Shown: positions 1-8,889, counted from the first letter of the stretch. The stretch is DNA of 64,000 nt from Fibrobacter sp. UWT2 (GCF_900142545.1 NZ_FRBF01000009.1:1-64000); one strand, 5' to 3'. Made by a program: numbers and translations. Notes: generated by a model from the letters alone, not told the origin.

Positions 1-45
1 GTCTAGGACCCTCTGCCATTCCTCTTCTGTGTGTATTTTTGTCAT
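1..45 (-). CDS. Partial ORF leaving the left edge; possible IS66-family TnpA
   Basis: Only the first 15 codons are inside the window and read MTKIHTEEEWQRVLD. The ATG (complement of 43-45) is preceded on the minus strand by AGAGG about 6 nt upstream, so initiation is plausible. An early E-W-Q-x-L/V motif is typical of the accessory protein TnpA of IS66-type elements (EWQxLV...SGLSQ). This is a family resemblance from a very short stretch and could be chance. If right, the window begins at the edge of an insertion sequence next to the accessory island. Confidence 0.3.
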   Translation of the reverse strand, partial: MTKIHTEEEWQRVLD

Positions 46-436
46 GCAAACCTCTAAAGTTGTGTCCAACTTTTGGGGTTTACGTCACGCCTAGGGGCTC
101 AGCCCCTAAGACCCCGATAAAACTCTACACCCTATATCGCGCCCTTTTCTCAGCGACGCAAAGTTCTTTTTGTTTGGTACGCTTTGCCTGGATAGGTGCG
201 TCGAAAAAAGGCACTGCTAGGTGAAGGCGTAAGGCGCAAACCGTTGTCCTCCCCAACTTGAGGTGAAAATTGGGGGGGGGCGAAATTAAAGAAAAAAGGC
301 AAAATATGCAAAAATAATCTCTAAAATAGTCCGTTTAAGCCGTATTTTTTATGTTAGGAATGAAAATTGATAAAATATGCAAAAATAATTCCTAGAAAGA
401 GGACGTTCGGTATTATTTCTTGATGGAGCCGAAGAA
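46..436. other. Non-coding stretch with palindrome, G9 tract and an AT-rich direct repeat
   Basis: No convincing gene is seen. It holds a palindrome at 91-107 (TAGGGGCT-C-AGCCCCTA), a run of nine G at 272-280 preceded by a matching CCCCAA at 252-257, and an exact 18-bp direct repeat AAAATATGCAAAAATAAT at 301-318 and 372-389 whose flanks are also similar. Short open frames here lack ribosome-binding sites and family resemblance. Confidence 0.5.
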
Positions 437-465
437 TTGACTAAAATTGACGAAATTTGTATAAA
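437..465 (+). promoter_or_regulatory. Sigma70-like promoter for the DUF4143 ATPase
   Basis: TTGACT (437-442) and TATAAA (460-465) are separated by exactly 17 bp, which predicts transcription from about 472. The transcript would contain the hairpin at 478-501 and the 33-bp repeats before the gene. A second, weaker pair (TTGACA 544-549, TAGTTT 567-572, also 17 bp) lies inside the repeats and would start right at the coding region. Confidence 0.5.
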
Positions 466-477
466 ATCGGCAATTTT

Positions 478-572
478 GCACTTTTTCGTGCGAAAAAGTG
501 CGCTTTTGGTACGCTAATTCGGTTGGAAAAGTGCAGTTTGTTATTGACAATCCGGTCGGAAAAGTGTAGTTT
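478..572 (+). repeat. Three tandem 33-bp repeats with a leading hairpin, upstream of the ATPase
   Basis: The core GAAAAGTGyrgTTT recurs with an exact 33-nt period: the GTG falls at 498, 531 and 564. The first unit is also the right arm of a perfect 11-bp inverted repeat, GCACTTTTTCG-TG-CGAAAAAGTGC (478-501). Because 33 nt is 11 codons the array stays open in one frame, reading repeated EKCS-like words, but there is no clear start signal. The array ends directly at the TTG/ATG of the downstream gene. Confidence 0.65.
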
Positions 573-1916
573 TTGGATATGTTCAAGAGAAAAATCCTTA
601 AAGAATTCGAAAATTGGAAGATTTCGGGGGGCAAAAAGAAGGCCCTGGTTGTCAAGGGAATGCGCCAAATCGGCAAGACATCCAGTGTCCTGGAATTCGC
701 CCGCAGCAACTACGAGAGCGTCGTCTATATCAACTTTAAGGAAAATGAAAATGCGAAGAAGGTTTTCGAGGGAGACCTGAACGTCAATAGGATTACTATA
801 GACCTTTCCGCGCTTTTTCCTAATGTGCATTTTGTCGAAAACAAGACCGTCATCATCTTCGATGAAATTCAGGAATGTGCAAACGCCCGCGCAAGCATCA
901 AGCCTTTTATGGAAGACGGTCGCTACGATGTCATCTGTACTGGCTCCCTGCTTGGTATTAAGGGGTACAACCGTAAAAAGGGAAAAGGCGTCCCAACCGG
1001 TTTTGAAAGAATAATTTATATGAAACCCATGGATTTCGAGGAATTTCTGTGGGCGAAGGGTATCGGCGAAAATGTCATCAGTTACCTGAAGGAATGCTTC
1101 GCGAAAAAGGAACCCGTAAGCGAGGCGACGCATAACGCCATGCTCCGCTATTTCAAGGAATACCTTTGTGTAGGCGGGCTCCCTTATGTCGTTTCTCGAT
1201 TTGTCGAGACGAACGACATGAACATCGTTTGGCAGGAACAGCAAGACATTCTTGAAGAATACAAGGACGACTTTGGCAAGCACCTTGACGAGAACGAAAA
1301 CGAGGAAATCGACCGCACGCTTCTTGGCCGCATCAATCGCGTCTTTGATTCAATTCCCGCCCAACTTGCGAAGGAAAACAACAAATTTGTTTATTCGCAA
1401 CTAGAAAAGAAGGGTCGTTCCGAAAATTACCAAACCGCAATCCAATGGCTCTACGACTGCGGCATCATTAACATCTGCTACAACCTGACCAACATCGCAG
1501 AACCCCTTGAAGGCTACAAGATCGAGAATACGTTTAAAATTTATGTGCAGGATTCCGGCCTGTTTGTCGCCATGCTGGAACGCGGCACCGCGGCCAAGAT
1601 TCTAAGCGGAGATTTGGGATTCTATAAAGGAGCCATCTACGAGAACATCATCGCAGATTGTTTCTCTAAACAAGGCCGCAAGCTGTTCTACTTCCGCAAA
1701 GATACGGGGCTAGAAATTGACTTTGTAGAAAATGTCGGTGGCGAGCTCGCCATTATTGAAGTCAAGGCGACATCGGGACGTTCCAAGTCGGCAAAGACTG
1801 TTCTGAGTAATGACAACTATGCTGCCAAGGTTTGCTACAAGCTTTCCGAAAACAACATCGGTGTTGCAGGCAAAATGGTTACACTGCCGTACTACATGGC
1901 AATGTTTTTGGAGTGA
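573..1916 (+). CDS. AAA ATPase, AAA_14/DUF4143 family
   Basis: A 447-residue ATPase of the widespread AAA_14 plus DUF4143 type, common in accessory regions and of no settled function. The Walker A is GMRQIGKT (about residues 29-36), Walker B IIFDEIQE (about 92-99) and a sensor-like CTGSLLG follows. The C-terminal part carries the DUF4143 region and a PD-(D/E)xK-like signature (G-AIYEN, D-T-G-LEIDFV, then AIIEVKA). The listed start is TTG; the ATG at 579 is equally possible since neither has a strong ribosome-binding site. Its last 38 bp overlap the convergent DUF4417 gene. The gene sits behind a promoter and 33-bp repeats. A role in defence or in a toxin-antitoxin-like module is inference only. 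Confidence 0.85.
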   Translation: MDMFKRKILKEFENWKISGGKKKALVVKGMRQIGKTSSVLEFARSNYESVVYINFKENENAKKVFEGDLNVNRITIDLSALFPNVHFVENKTVIIFDEIQECANARASIKPFMEDGRYDVICTGSLLGIKGYNRKKGKGVPTGFERIIYMKPMDFEEFLWAKGIGENVISYLKECFAKKEPVSEATHNAMLRYFKEYLCVGGLPYVVSRFVETNDMNIVWQEQQDILEEYKDDFGKHLDENENEEIDRTLLGRINRVFDSIPAQLAKENNKFVYSQLEKKGRSENYQTAIQWLYDCGIINICYNLTNIAEPLEGYKIENTFKIYVQDSGLFVAMLERGTAAKILSGDLGFYKGAIYENIIADCFSKQGRKLFYFRKDTGLEIDFVENVGGELAIIEVKATSGRSKSAKTVLSNDNYAAKVCYKLSENNIGVAGKMVTLPYYMAMFLE

Positions 1917-2526
1917 AAAACTTTTTAGCATGAGCCAACTCGCATTGACTAGGGTAACGAACAAGAGAGATTTCTTGTCTTTCACATTCGTTTTGAATTC
2001 TCTTGTCCGCGCTTCCGTAAACAAGTAAAACACGAGGATCTTTCCTTTTTATTAATTCCATCGTTCCTGCAAATTGAACCATTTTGTAATCAGCATACCG
2101 TTGCGTTCCCTGGTTTCCGATAAACAGCATTGCATTTTGCGGGACATTTCGAAAACAAAAATGATACGACTTTTTGTCTCCAAAGCGCACATTGATTATG
2201 TTCGGAATATTGTTAGCCTCGAATAATTCTCGACTATGCTTATTCAAATTGTCAGAATCCTTTTGAACGTCTATATGGTCGCACCATCCGATACTTCTAT
2301 CAAGTGTGAGACTTCCAGAAAATTTTTTGATATGTCCAAGATACGGCGAGAGACCATCTGTATAGGCTTTACAGAGTTCCTCTTCTTCGTAGTAATGGAG
2401 CCATGCGCCATAATCAGGATATGTAAGCGACATCGAAAAGGACTGAACACGTTTAGGAATTTCCTTTTCATCGAAGTCCTTGCCCCTATACAAAATTTCG
2501 TATGGGCTTGAATACTGTTCGTTCAT
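1879..2526 (-). CDS. DUF4417-domain protein
   Basis: A 215-residue protein with the DUF4417 pattern: an N-terminal region ending in L-GHIKKF-G-LT-D, then NIINVRFGDKKSYHFCF, P-NAMLFIGNQGT and a late KRKDPRVLLVYG. This family occurs in phages and mobile regions and its biochemical role is unknown. The start is supported by AGAGG about 6 nt before the ATG. The 3' end overlaps the convergent ATPase gene by 38 bp, so the two transcripts are antisense at their ends. A length of about 215 residues suits the family. Confidence 0.7.
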   Translation of the reverse strand: MNEQYSSPYEILYRGKDFDEKEIPKRVQSFSMSLTYPDYGAWLHYYEEEELCKAYTDGLSPYLGHIKKFSGSLTLDRSIGWCDHIDVQKDSDNLNKHSRELFEANNIPNIINVRFGDKKSYHFCFRNVPQNAMLFIGNQGTQRYADYKMVQFAGTMELIKRKDPRVLLVYGSADKRIQNECERQEISLVRYPSQCELAHAKKFFTPKTLPCSTAV

Positions 2527-2604
2527 TTTTACCTCTTGGAATATGAGTGTAAACTGCGGAACCTAAACGGGGTACCGCAATTTGCAGAGCAATATTGATT
2601 TGGC

Positions 2605-2970
2605 CTAAATTTCGCCCTTGGCTTTCTGTTCCTTAAACTTGTCGCGGGCAGCAATCCATTCGTCAATCAATCGTTTGAGTTCAGATGTCTCGACGGTGAT
2701 TTCCGAAGAATCTCCCTCATTTGCGAAATTGTCGACGATTAGGGTTTCTTTGAGGCCAATATTCCAATAACACTCGTTGCCGGAGCACTCAATATGTCTT
2801 TTCTTCTTGGAAAGAACCTGTTCGATTTGCTCTAGGATAGTTTTGTAGAAATTCACAACCTCTCCAGTGAAGAAGTTCGTGAGTATTCCTGTTTCTTCTT
2901 CAAAGGCAAAGTATAGAAAGTCCTTTTTTCCTTCAAATTCAAGGTATTTAATTGCGTAATTGTAATTCAT
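2605..2970 (-). CDS. Presumptive immunity protein for the EndoU-type toxin
   Basis: A 121-residue acidic cytosolic protein with no signal peptide or membrane segment. Its ATG overlaps the stop of the upstream toxin gene in the arrangement TAATG, which implies translational coupling and fits a toxin-immunity pair. I cannot assign a sequence family with confidence. The mid-region SGNECYWNIG and the C-terminal helix ELKRLIDEWIAARDKF faintly recall YacL-like immunity proteins. Function is inferred from position, size and acidity. The two other neighbours (DUF4417, Type III R-M) give no alternative explanation. Confidence 0.6.
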   Translation of the reverse strand: MNYNYAIKYLEFEGKKDFLYFAFEEETGILTNFFTGEVVNFYKTILEQIEQVLSKKKRHIECSGNECYWNIGLKETLIVDNFANEGDSSEITVETSELKRLIDEWIAARDKFKEQKAKGEI

Positions 2971-3665
2971 TAGTTTTCCTCCATAATCGGAAATGCACTT
3001 GAGATTTTTCCATTTGGGCTAATTCGCATTTTTATTTTCACACCTTCCTTTGAATATCCATAAAATATTTTACCAGAAGGATCTATTGCGCTTTTACCTT
3101 TGTACGCCTCGTTTATCGCATTCACGATATGTTGCGGTGACCAGTGTTCGGGGAAGAATGTTGACATTCCGCCCATTGTGCGTTTTCGGACTCCGTTGAC
3201 CTTGACTTTACCTTGATATACTCCTTTGGTATCTGGGGATGATTTTGTCCCGGGAATAATTTGTCCTTCAGCATTCTTGATTACCTCGGTATGGTAACCC
3301 GTCGCCTCCAATCGTTTCTTCCCTTTGCCCGCAGAAGCGAGTTTGACCTCCCCATTAAATATATGTTTTATTAGGCCAGATTCAAAGTGTTCCGTCTGCT
3401 TTAGCCCTTCTAAATCACCCTTGAAGTATTTTAATGGTGAATTATTCGGGACCTCGGTCTGATAAAGTTCCGGACGATTCTGCTTTGCGAGTTCCTCTTC
3501 AGGAAAAAGCGTTGTTTGAATGTACTTTTGCGGGAGCTCGTTCAACAAATGCTGATACTCCTTTGGCAATTCCGGTAGTTTGTAAACAACCCCCGGCTGG
3601 GTTGAGGCTTTTTCACCCATGATTTTTTTCTCCGTGCCTTGCGGCGGAAAATGTGAAATCTTCAT
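2970..3665 (-). CDS. EndoU-family bacterial RNase toxin
   Basis: A 231-residue protein whose residues from about 95 to the end match the bacterial EndoU nuclease toxin domain: HIFNGEV (His101), GYHTE (His125), PDTKGVYQGKVKVNGVRK, STFFPEHWSPQHIVNAINEAY. The paired histidines followed by K-x-T/S and the FP-x-W-S motif are the catalytic and fold signatures of this RNase family. The N-terminal ~90 residues are Pro/Glu-rich and carry no Rhs, CDI, signal-peptide or membrane feature. An internal ATG at 3618-3620 with GGAG about 10 nt upstream may be the true start, giving 216 residues. The downstream overlapping gene is the likely immunity partner. How the toxin leaves the cell is not visible. Confidence 0.8.
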   Translation of the reverse strand: MKISHFPPQGTEKKIMGEKASTQPGVVYKLPELPKEYQHLLNELPQKYIQTTLFPEEELAKQNRPELYQTEVPNNSPLKYFKGDLEGLKQTEHFESGLIKHIFNGEVKLASAGKGKKRLEATGYHTEVIKNAEGQIIPGTKSSPDTKGVYQGKVKVNGVRKRTMGGMSTFFPEHWSPQHIVNAINEAYKGKSAIDPSGKIFYGYSKEGVKIKMRISPNGKISSAFPIMEEN

Positions 3666-4007
3666 GATTCGCTGCCCGAAGGCAACAATCCAAAACCCAT
3701 TAGACAGTCACAGCCTAATAGTTGATTGATTACTCTTTTAATTTCAGTTTATGTCGCTATTTTTGCTTTACACCTCCTTTTTTGTTATCGGAACATACGT
3801 GCCAAGAAAGCTGCCTGTTTTTTTGAGCGCCTTCCCAATACAATATTTAGTCGTCAAAACTTAAAATCAGCATTTTCAGTCTCATTATTTTTGTTTAGCC
3901 CCTTCACCCTGTAAACTACACGGAAGAATTCAACCCATTTGTATATTTTACACTCTTTAGACCTTTGTTAGGTCCTTTTTGACACAAGTTTTTTTTATGA
4001 ATAAAAA
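3666..4007. other. Intergenic region with a plus-strand terminator-like hairpin
   Basis: No convincing gene. A 62-codon frame from a TTG at 3726 has no ribosome-binding site. At 3958-3980 AGACCT-TTGTT-AGGTC is followed by CTTTTT, an intrinsic-terminator-like hairpin on the plus strand, although no plus-strand gene is apparent upstream. Confidence 0.45.
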
Positions 4008-4181
4008 GGCGTGGTGTCGAATGCACTTACTCAATCGAGGCTCTGGCAAGCCCATAACGCAATAAGCACAAACGACCCACGCCCAAAGGGGTGCGGCAAG
4101 AGTCTGTCCATTGCGTTATTTTTTGAAATCTGCCAGAATTTCGATCAATTAAACAAGGACTCTGTCAAAAGTCTATGTCAA
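4008..4181 (-). ncRNA. Covarying pseudoknot-like element, copy A, downstream of res
   Basis: It shares long conserved blocks with copy B at 8890-9094: GTCGAATGCACTTACT, GAGGCTCTGG, AATAAGCACAAACGACCCAC and CTATGTCAA. Between the blocks the sequences differ but stay complementary. In this copy TCTGGCA (4042-4048) pairs TGCCAGA (4131-4137), ATAACGCAAT (4054-4063) pairs ATTGCGTTAT (4110-4119), and ATCGA (4034-4038) pairs TCGAT (4141-4145). GGCGTGG (4008-4014) pairs CCACGCC (4077-4083), which lies in the loop of the first helix, so the fold is a pseudoknot. Read on the minus strand the last stem arm is followed by TTTTT, like an intrinsic terminator. It could be a small RNA or a folded recombination site; I cannot name a family. 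Confidence 0.65.
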
Positions 4182-4239
4182 ATACAATTATCTAAAGTAT
4201 TGATTGTCTCCTTAAGCTATTTCAGCATTTGTATAGCCA

Positions 4240-7020
4240 TTACCCTTGCATCAATTTCCAACCTTCAGCAAGGTTGCCCTTTTCATCCTTGTAACGATAT
4301 TTTTCGGCACTGTTGCAATACCACAGTTTATTTTCACGAACACACAAGCCGCCAACAAATTTTTCTGTGCCGGCAAGAGCATTCAAATCACGCAACTTTT
4401 TCGAAAGGGCTTCTGCGCGTCCTTCAGGATTGGCGGCAGTAAACCCACTCTTAGTATCAAAAATACCGATGCGGCCATCCAAAAATTTTACAATCCAGTC
4501 GGGATAGAAGAGCCGTTCTCGATTTTCGGTGGTGTTGAAATACTTGAGTGCGTAAAAATCCTTGCCGTCATCATTCTGCTTAAACCACCATTCTACTGTA
4601 ACTAGGTTTTCAAGAAACTCGATAAAAGCGATTTCGTTATCGCGTCCTGAATATTCTGCTTTAAGTTTGAATGGACGAAGCATACTCTTCTTGCTAGCGT
4701 TATAATCAACATAATCGCTCGAATACGCATAAGATGTCTTGACCTTGAACGGCAAGGCTTCCTGCATTTCCTGTTTGCGACGTTCGGCAACAAACGCATC
4801 GCGAATGGGTCTGTAATCCTTGAGAGCCTGAGTAATAGCTTTGCGGAATACACTTGCAGAATTCTTGAATAAGTCCTTCAAGAAAATTTTGTAGCGACCG
4901 ACATTATCAATGTTCGTCATTGAATAGCGTTCAAACCATTGGCGAAGAGCTTCTTTGAAGGGTCCCCAAGAACGAGCTATGTTGCCATATTTAGCATCGG
5001 GTTCGGTCTGTTCTTCCAAAATGTTGTAGCAAGCATTCATGAAGTTCTTTTCGACTTCATTGTCGCTCATCTCATGCTCTACATTCTTGCCTAAATCGTT
5101 GGTCCCTGCAAAAGTTGCATTCGCCAAGACTTCGGTTGAAAGTGTCTGAGACATATCTATGCCAAATTTTTCAAGAACGCCCTCTTGAGCAAACGGATTG
5201 TTATAAACATTTTCGTTAATTCCAAAATAGTTGTTCATCGACTTGACAAATGAACTCTGGAAACTACTTGCCTTACCAATATCACCATAGTCTGCACGGC
5301 TAATGAAATCGCTCTTCAAAAGTGGATCAACGATGAATGAAGACTGCTGTTTTTGAACGAGCGTTTCTGCAAAATCGCGGGTAGCCTCAGCGACAATTTC
5401 GGTAGCCTTATTTGCAACGCTCTCTCCGAAATGTTCCGTCAATATAGCCTTGACATTTCGAGTTGCCGTTTCAACAATTTGTTCTGTCTTTTGAATTTTT
5501 GATGCTGGAGAATCAATTTCGCCAAAAAGATTCAATTCGGGATGATTATCGGACAATATTCCCGGGTTTGTCGATAATTCAGGAGCAACCTGTTTAACAG
5601 CTTCTTTTAACGCAGCTTCAATTTTAGGCGCAACATCTGAAATAGGCTTATCTGAGCCATTTGCAACCAATTTATCAAACATAGAACTTTTCAGTTCTTG
5701 TAAGACATTGTGCGTTGCTTCTTGCGTAGCAAACCTTCCGAAGAGATGCGGTGCAAGATTTGTCACTTCTGTTTTAGGTTTATTTTCAACAGTATCGGGA
5801 ATGTCGGAGATTTCATTTTTGCGGTAGTTCGTGTAAAGGAATCCTTCGCGAAGTTCGGGGAACGCCGTCAAATCAATTTTAGGAACAGGGTTGCGTAAAA
5901 TTCTTCCGAGAGTCTGTGTTTTGAATGTTGGCGATTCTATTTCACGGAACATCACGATAACATGAGCTCGAGGGCAATCCCACCCCGTTCCAGCCGCATA
6001 CTTGAAAAGTATAAAATCTACGGGACTATCGGCATCTGAAATATGCTCAAGATTTTCTTTCTTGTTGTCAAACCATTTGGCAATTTTATTTGCTGGAACT
6101 TCGCAATTTTCAGTCAAAAACCTTGTGACGAGCTCTTCCTTCGTTTCTACGCCTTGGTCCTTGAGTTTAGAGTCATCGTTTGGCAACTGAATTAGAACGA
6201 GCGGGTTGATATTTTGTCCGAGGCGAGTCCACTGCACTGCCAAAGATTCCCGTTTCTCCTTAGCGAGTCGCAGCAAGGCAAAATCCAAATCTTCACCTTC
6301 AATGGTTCTCAAATCTTCTTCTGTTTGCGAAATAATCTGTTCCTTGATAAGACCTGCAGCCACAACATCGGAGCGTTTGACTTCAACATAGCCTGCACGC
6401 AGATTTTGCACATCGCTAATGTTGGGGATTTTTTCAGGTGTCGCGGAAACATTCAATATGATTCGTGGATTAAGTGGCGTAATAACATCACGATAAGCCG
6501 ATGCAGTCACGTTCTTGTGGCTTTCATCGATAATCATCACAATTTCGCGACCTTCTTTCTTTGTATTTTCCGCGATATCTTCAAAGTAGAATCCCTGTTC
6601 TTTTTGCAACTCAACTTCATCGGGGCGACGCAACAAACGTTTTTTTGCATCTTTTGCCACCAACTTTTGCCAATTCAAAAACAGGATATCGTCTTTATGC
6701 AAAACCCCTTCGGAAAAATCCGCAATGGTCAAGAGACTTCGCCCGATATTTGGGAAAAAGTAATCGTAAAACTTGTCGCGGCTTTGCATCGCAAGATCGT
6801 CTGAGAAAGTAATCCAAACGAAAGCGACATCGTCATTAAAAGCGGGATCATTCTGCAGTTCACGAACAAAATTTGACACCATGAAAGTCTTGCCAGAACC
6901 AGTCGGAGACTTGAATGTAATATCGAGATTATGGTCGCCTGTTTGCCAAAGTTTCTTGAATGTCTCTACGAGACCGTTCGTGCCGAGGACCGCGTTTTCT
7001 TGGAAAGGAAGCATCTGCAT
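4240..7020 (-). CDS. res: Type III restriction enzyme, Res (helicase-endonuclease) subunit
   Basis: A 926-residue Res subunit that forms the ATP-dependent Type III restriction enzyme with Mod. SF2 helicase motifs are visible: Walker A SPTGSGKTF (residues 38-46), DESH (165-168), SATPEKIP, and the late GTGWDCP...TLGRILRNP block (motifs V-VI). The C-terminal nuclease has the PD...D-x-K pattern in YPDWIVKFLDGRIGIFDTKSG (from about residue 839). Length is normal for Res and the frame is intact, so the enzyme is probably active. It starts 4 nt after the mod stop, which implies one operon. The region is AT-richer than the core genes and is bounded on both sides by copies of the same folded element. 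Confidence 0.95.
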   Translation of the reverse strand: MQMLPFQENAVLGTNGLVETFKKLWQTGDHNLDITFKSPTGSGKTFMVSNFVRELQNDPAFNDDVAFVWITFSDDLAMQSRDKFYDYFFPNIGRSLLTIADFSEGVLHKDDILFLNWQKLVAKDAKKRLLRRPDEVELQKEQGFYFEDIAENTKKEGREIVMIIDESHKNVTASAYRDVITPLNPRIILNVSATPEKIPNISDVQNLRAGYVEVKRSDVVAAGLIKEQIISQTEEDLRTIEGEDLDFALLRLAKEKRESLAVQWTRLGQNINPLVLIQLPNDDSKLKDQGVETKEELVTRFLTENCEVPANKIAKWFDNKKENLEHISDADSPVDFILFKYAAGTGWDCPRAHVIVMFREIESPTFKTQTLGRILRNPVPKIDLTAFPELREGFLYTNYRKNEISDIPDTVENKPKTEVTNLAPHLFGRFATQEATHNVLQELKSSMFDKLVANGSDKPISDVAPKIEAALKEAVKQVAPELSTNPGILSDNHPELNLFGEIDSPASKIQKTEQIVETATRNVKAILTEHFGESVANKATEIVAEATRDFAETLVQKQQSSFIVDPLLKSDFISRADYGDIGKASSFQSSFVKSMNNYFGINENVYNNPFAQEGVLEKFGIDMSQTLSTEVLANATFAGTNDLGKNVEHEMSDNEVEKNFMNACYNILEEQTEPDAKYGNIARSWGPFKEALRQWFERYSMTNIDNVGRYKIFLKDLFKNSASVFRKAITQALKDYRPIRDAFVAERRKQEMQEALPFKVKTSYAYSSDYVDYNASKKSMLRPFKLKAEYSGRDNEIAFIEFLENLVTVEWWFKQNDDGKDFYALKYFNTTENRERLFYPDWIVKFLDGRIGIFDTKSGFTAANPEGRAEALSKKLRDLNALAGTEKFVGGLCVRENKLWYCNSAEKYRYKDEKGNLAEGWKLMQG

Positions 7021-7024
7021 ATTG

Positions 7025-8821
7025 TTACCCGTTCAAAGCCTTGTAGATTTCGAGAATCGGTTTGGGAATCGCCTTGATTTCGATGTTTTTCAAATCATCG
7101 AATTCGTTTTCAAAGAAGTCAGGAGAATTCCAGCTGAATACATAAACCGTAAATTTTGACTTTTTATCAGTAGCACGTAATTCATCGATTTTTGCAACAA
7201 AATCAGGAACTTTACCATAATCGCCATTATGGTAAATACAGGTATAGCGCTTTTTCTTTTCTGCATTATCAGAATAGATTTGCCAGAAGCCCTTTGCGGC
7301 CTTGGGGACCTTGATTGTTTCCAAGGTGTTTTCTGCTAGTGCGATAAGGCAACCTGCTTTTTCAGCAAGTTCCACCTTGTCTGCATCATTGGCATTTTTG
7401 CTCTGATGCTTGCCGACGAAGCCAGTCTTGTAGTATTTAAGAGAACCACCTAAACCATCGACGCTTTCCCCCTTTGCGTTTGTGTAGCCACACATTACAC
7501 GACGATTACGCTCGTATGTAACATTTTCACAGATGTTGTTGTCGCCTTCTGACTGCTGAACAAGAATGCATTGGCGAATACCATCATCCTCTTTATTAAG
7601 ATTGAGTGTGGCATGTAGAGTCGTGCCAGAGCCTGCGAAGAAGTCAAGAATGGTTATATTTTTCCGAATCGAGCTCATGCGAATAATTCTGTCTATCAAG
7701 TCTACAGGTTTGGGATAGCTAAAATCATCGTTTTGAAGAATTTCTTTTAGCAATGAAGCTCCTGTAGAATTATCAATATCATCTATCCAACTTGAATAGG
7801 GCTTTGTACTTTCTTCATTTGGATTATCATAGATCCTTTCATATGGAATCCATTCACCTTTTCTGTTTTTTTGTATTTCAACAAGTCCTTTATGAAAAGC
7901 ATCTTCCATTGTACTTTTGCCCCATCGCCAGCGTCCTTCATTATCCGAATCAAGCATTGGATATATTTCCAAAGAATTCTTCGATTTAGATAGGCTAAAC
8001 TCATTGGTAGAATTGTTGTAATAAATTGGATAAAATAAATTTGGACGATTTTCTCTTTTACTATTATCACCCCATTTCCGGAGTAATTGAGTTTTATAAT
8101 GGAGCTTTTTAGATTCGTCAAATAAAGGGAAATTTTTTCCTTTAATCATTCTTCCTGATTCAAACTTATCTAACCTCTTTGCATATCCTTGAATATATTC
8201 GTGAACTATTGCATAGTATTTGCTATCCTGACGTCCACCAATTCCCTTTCGTGGGAAAGCCGTTAGTAAATTTCCTTCCCCAAATACTTTATCACACAAC
8301 AACTTTAAATTCGCTTGTTCGTTATCATCAATACTGATGAAAATCACCCCCTTATCACTCAGCAAATTCTTTGCCAACTTCAAACGCTTTTCCATAAACG
8401 AAAGCCAATAGCTATGGCGAAGCGGATGTTCCTTAGGAACTTTTTGACCATCGGGAAATTCTGTCAAGAAACGTTTGTCCTTGTAAGTAAATCCATCCGA
8501 ACCCGTGTTATACGGCGGATCAATGTAGATGACATCAATTTTGCCACGGTGAGTGTAATTCAAGCAAGTGAGTGCGTGGTAGTTGTCGCCTTCGATAATC
8601 ACATGAGGAGGTTTTCCTGTCAACGGACCTTCCGCATCTACGGCCTTTTCGGCGACTTCTTCGAGAATTGGAATTTTGTCTTCGGAATCCTTGTCAAAGG
8701 CTTCAGGAACGTCCATCCAGTTGAGCCCATAGCGGACACTCTTGACCTGAGACTTCCAGCGTTCGACTTCTTTTTCCAATTCGCGGATGCGAATCTTGAG
8801 ACCATCCAATGTTTCTGCCAC
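7025..8821 (-). CDS. mod: Type III DNA adenine methyltransferase, Mod subunit
   Basis: A 598-residue N6-adenine methyltransferase that also supplies sequence specificity for the Type III complex. The catalytic motif DPPY is at residues 101-104 (IYIDPPYNTGSDGF) and the AdoMet-binding FAGSGT at about 395-400, so motif IV precedes motif I as in beta-class enzymes. The roughly 290 residues between them form the target-recognition region. The GTG start (8819-8821) is chosen because GAGG lies 5-6 nt before it on the minus strand. There is no simple-sequence tract in the 5' part, so phase variation of the kind known for mod genes of pathogens is not evident. It lies directly upstream of res. Confidence 0.95.
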   Translation of the reverse strand: MAETLDGLKIRIRELEKEVERWKSQVKSVRYGLNWMDVPEAFDKDSEDKIPILEEVAEKAVDAEGPLTGKPPHVIIEGDNYHALTCLNYTHRGKIDVIYIDPPYNTGSDGFTYKDKRFLTEFPDGQKVPKEHPLRHSYWLSFMEKRLKLAKNLLSDKGVIFISIDDNEQANLKLLCDKVFGEGNLLTAFPRKGIGGRQDSKYYAIVHEYIQGYAKRLDKFESGRMIKGKNFPLFDESKKLHYKTQLLRKWGDNSKRENRPNLFYPIYYNNSTNEFSLSKSKNSLEIYPMLDSDNEGRWRWGKSTMEDAFHKGLVEIQKNRKGEWIPYERIYDNPNEESTKPYSSWIDDIDNSTGASLLKEILQNDDFSYPKPVDLIDRIIRMSSIRKNITILDFFAGSGTTLHATLNLNKEDDGIRQCILVQQSEGDNNICENVTYERNRRVMCGYTNAKGESVDGLGGSLKYYKTGFVGKHQSKNANDADKVELAEKAGCLIALAENTLETIKVPKAAKGFWQIYSDNAEKKKRYTCIYHNGDYGKVPDFVAKIDELRATDKKSKFTVYVFSWNSPDFFENEFDDLKNIEIKAIPKPILEIYKALNG

Positions 8822-8889
8822 GTGAACCTCACGGCTAAGGGTGCACGCCCTTATTTAGTGCTGTTCGCGTCACAGCTTTAAATAAAAAA

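Noticed and set aside
39-224. A 61-residue ORF on the plus strand
   Set aside because: No ribosome-binding site or family likeness; it overlaps the start of the minus-strand IS66-like frame and a palindrome.
478-572. CRISPR array
   Set aside because: The 33-bp units are contiguous tandem repeats without unique spacers, and no cas genes are present.
3726-3914. A 62-residue hydrophobic protein gene
   Set aside because: TTG start without ribosome-binding site, no family likeness, and AT-rich low-complexity sequence.
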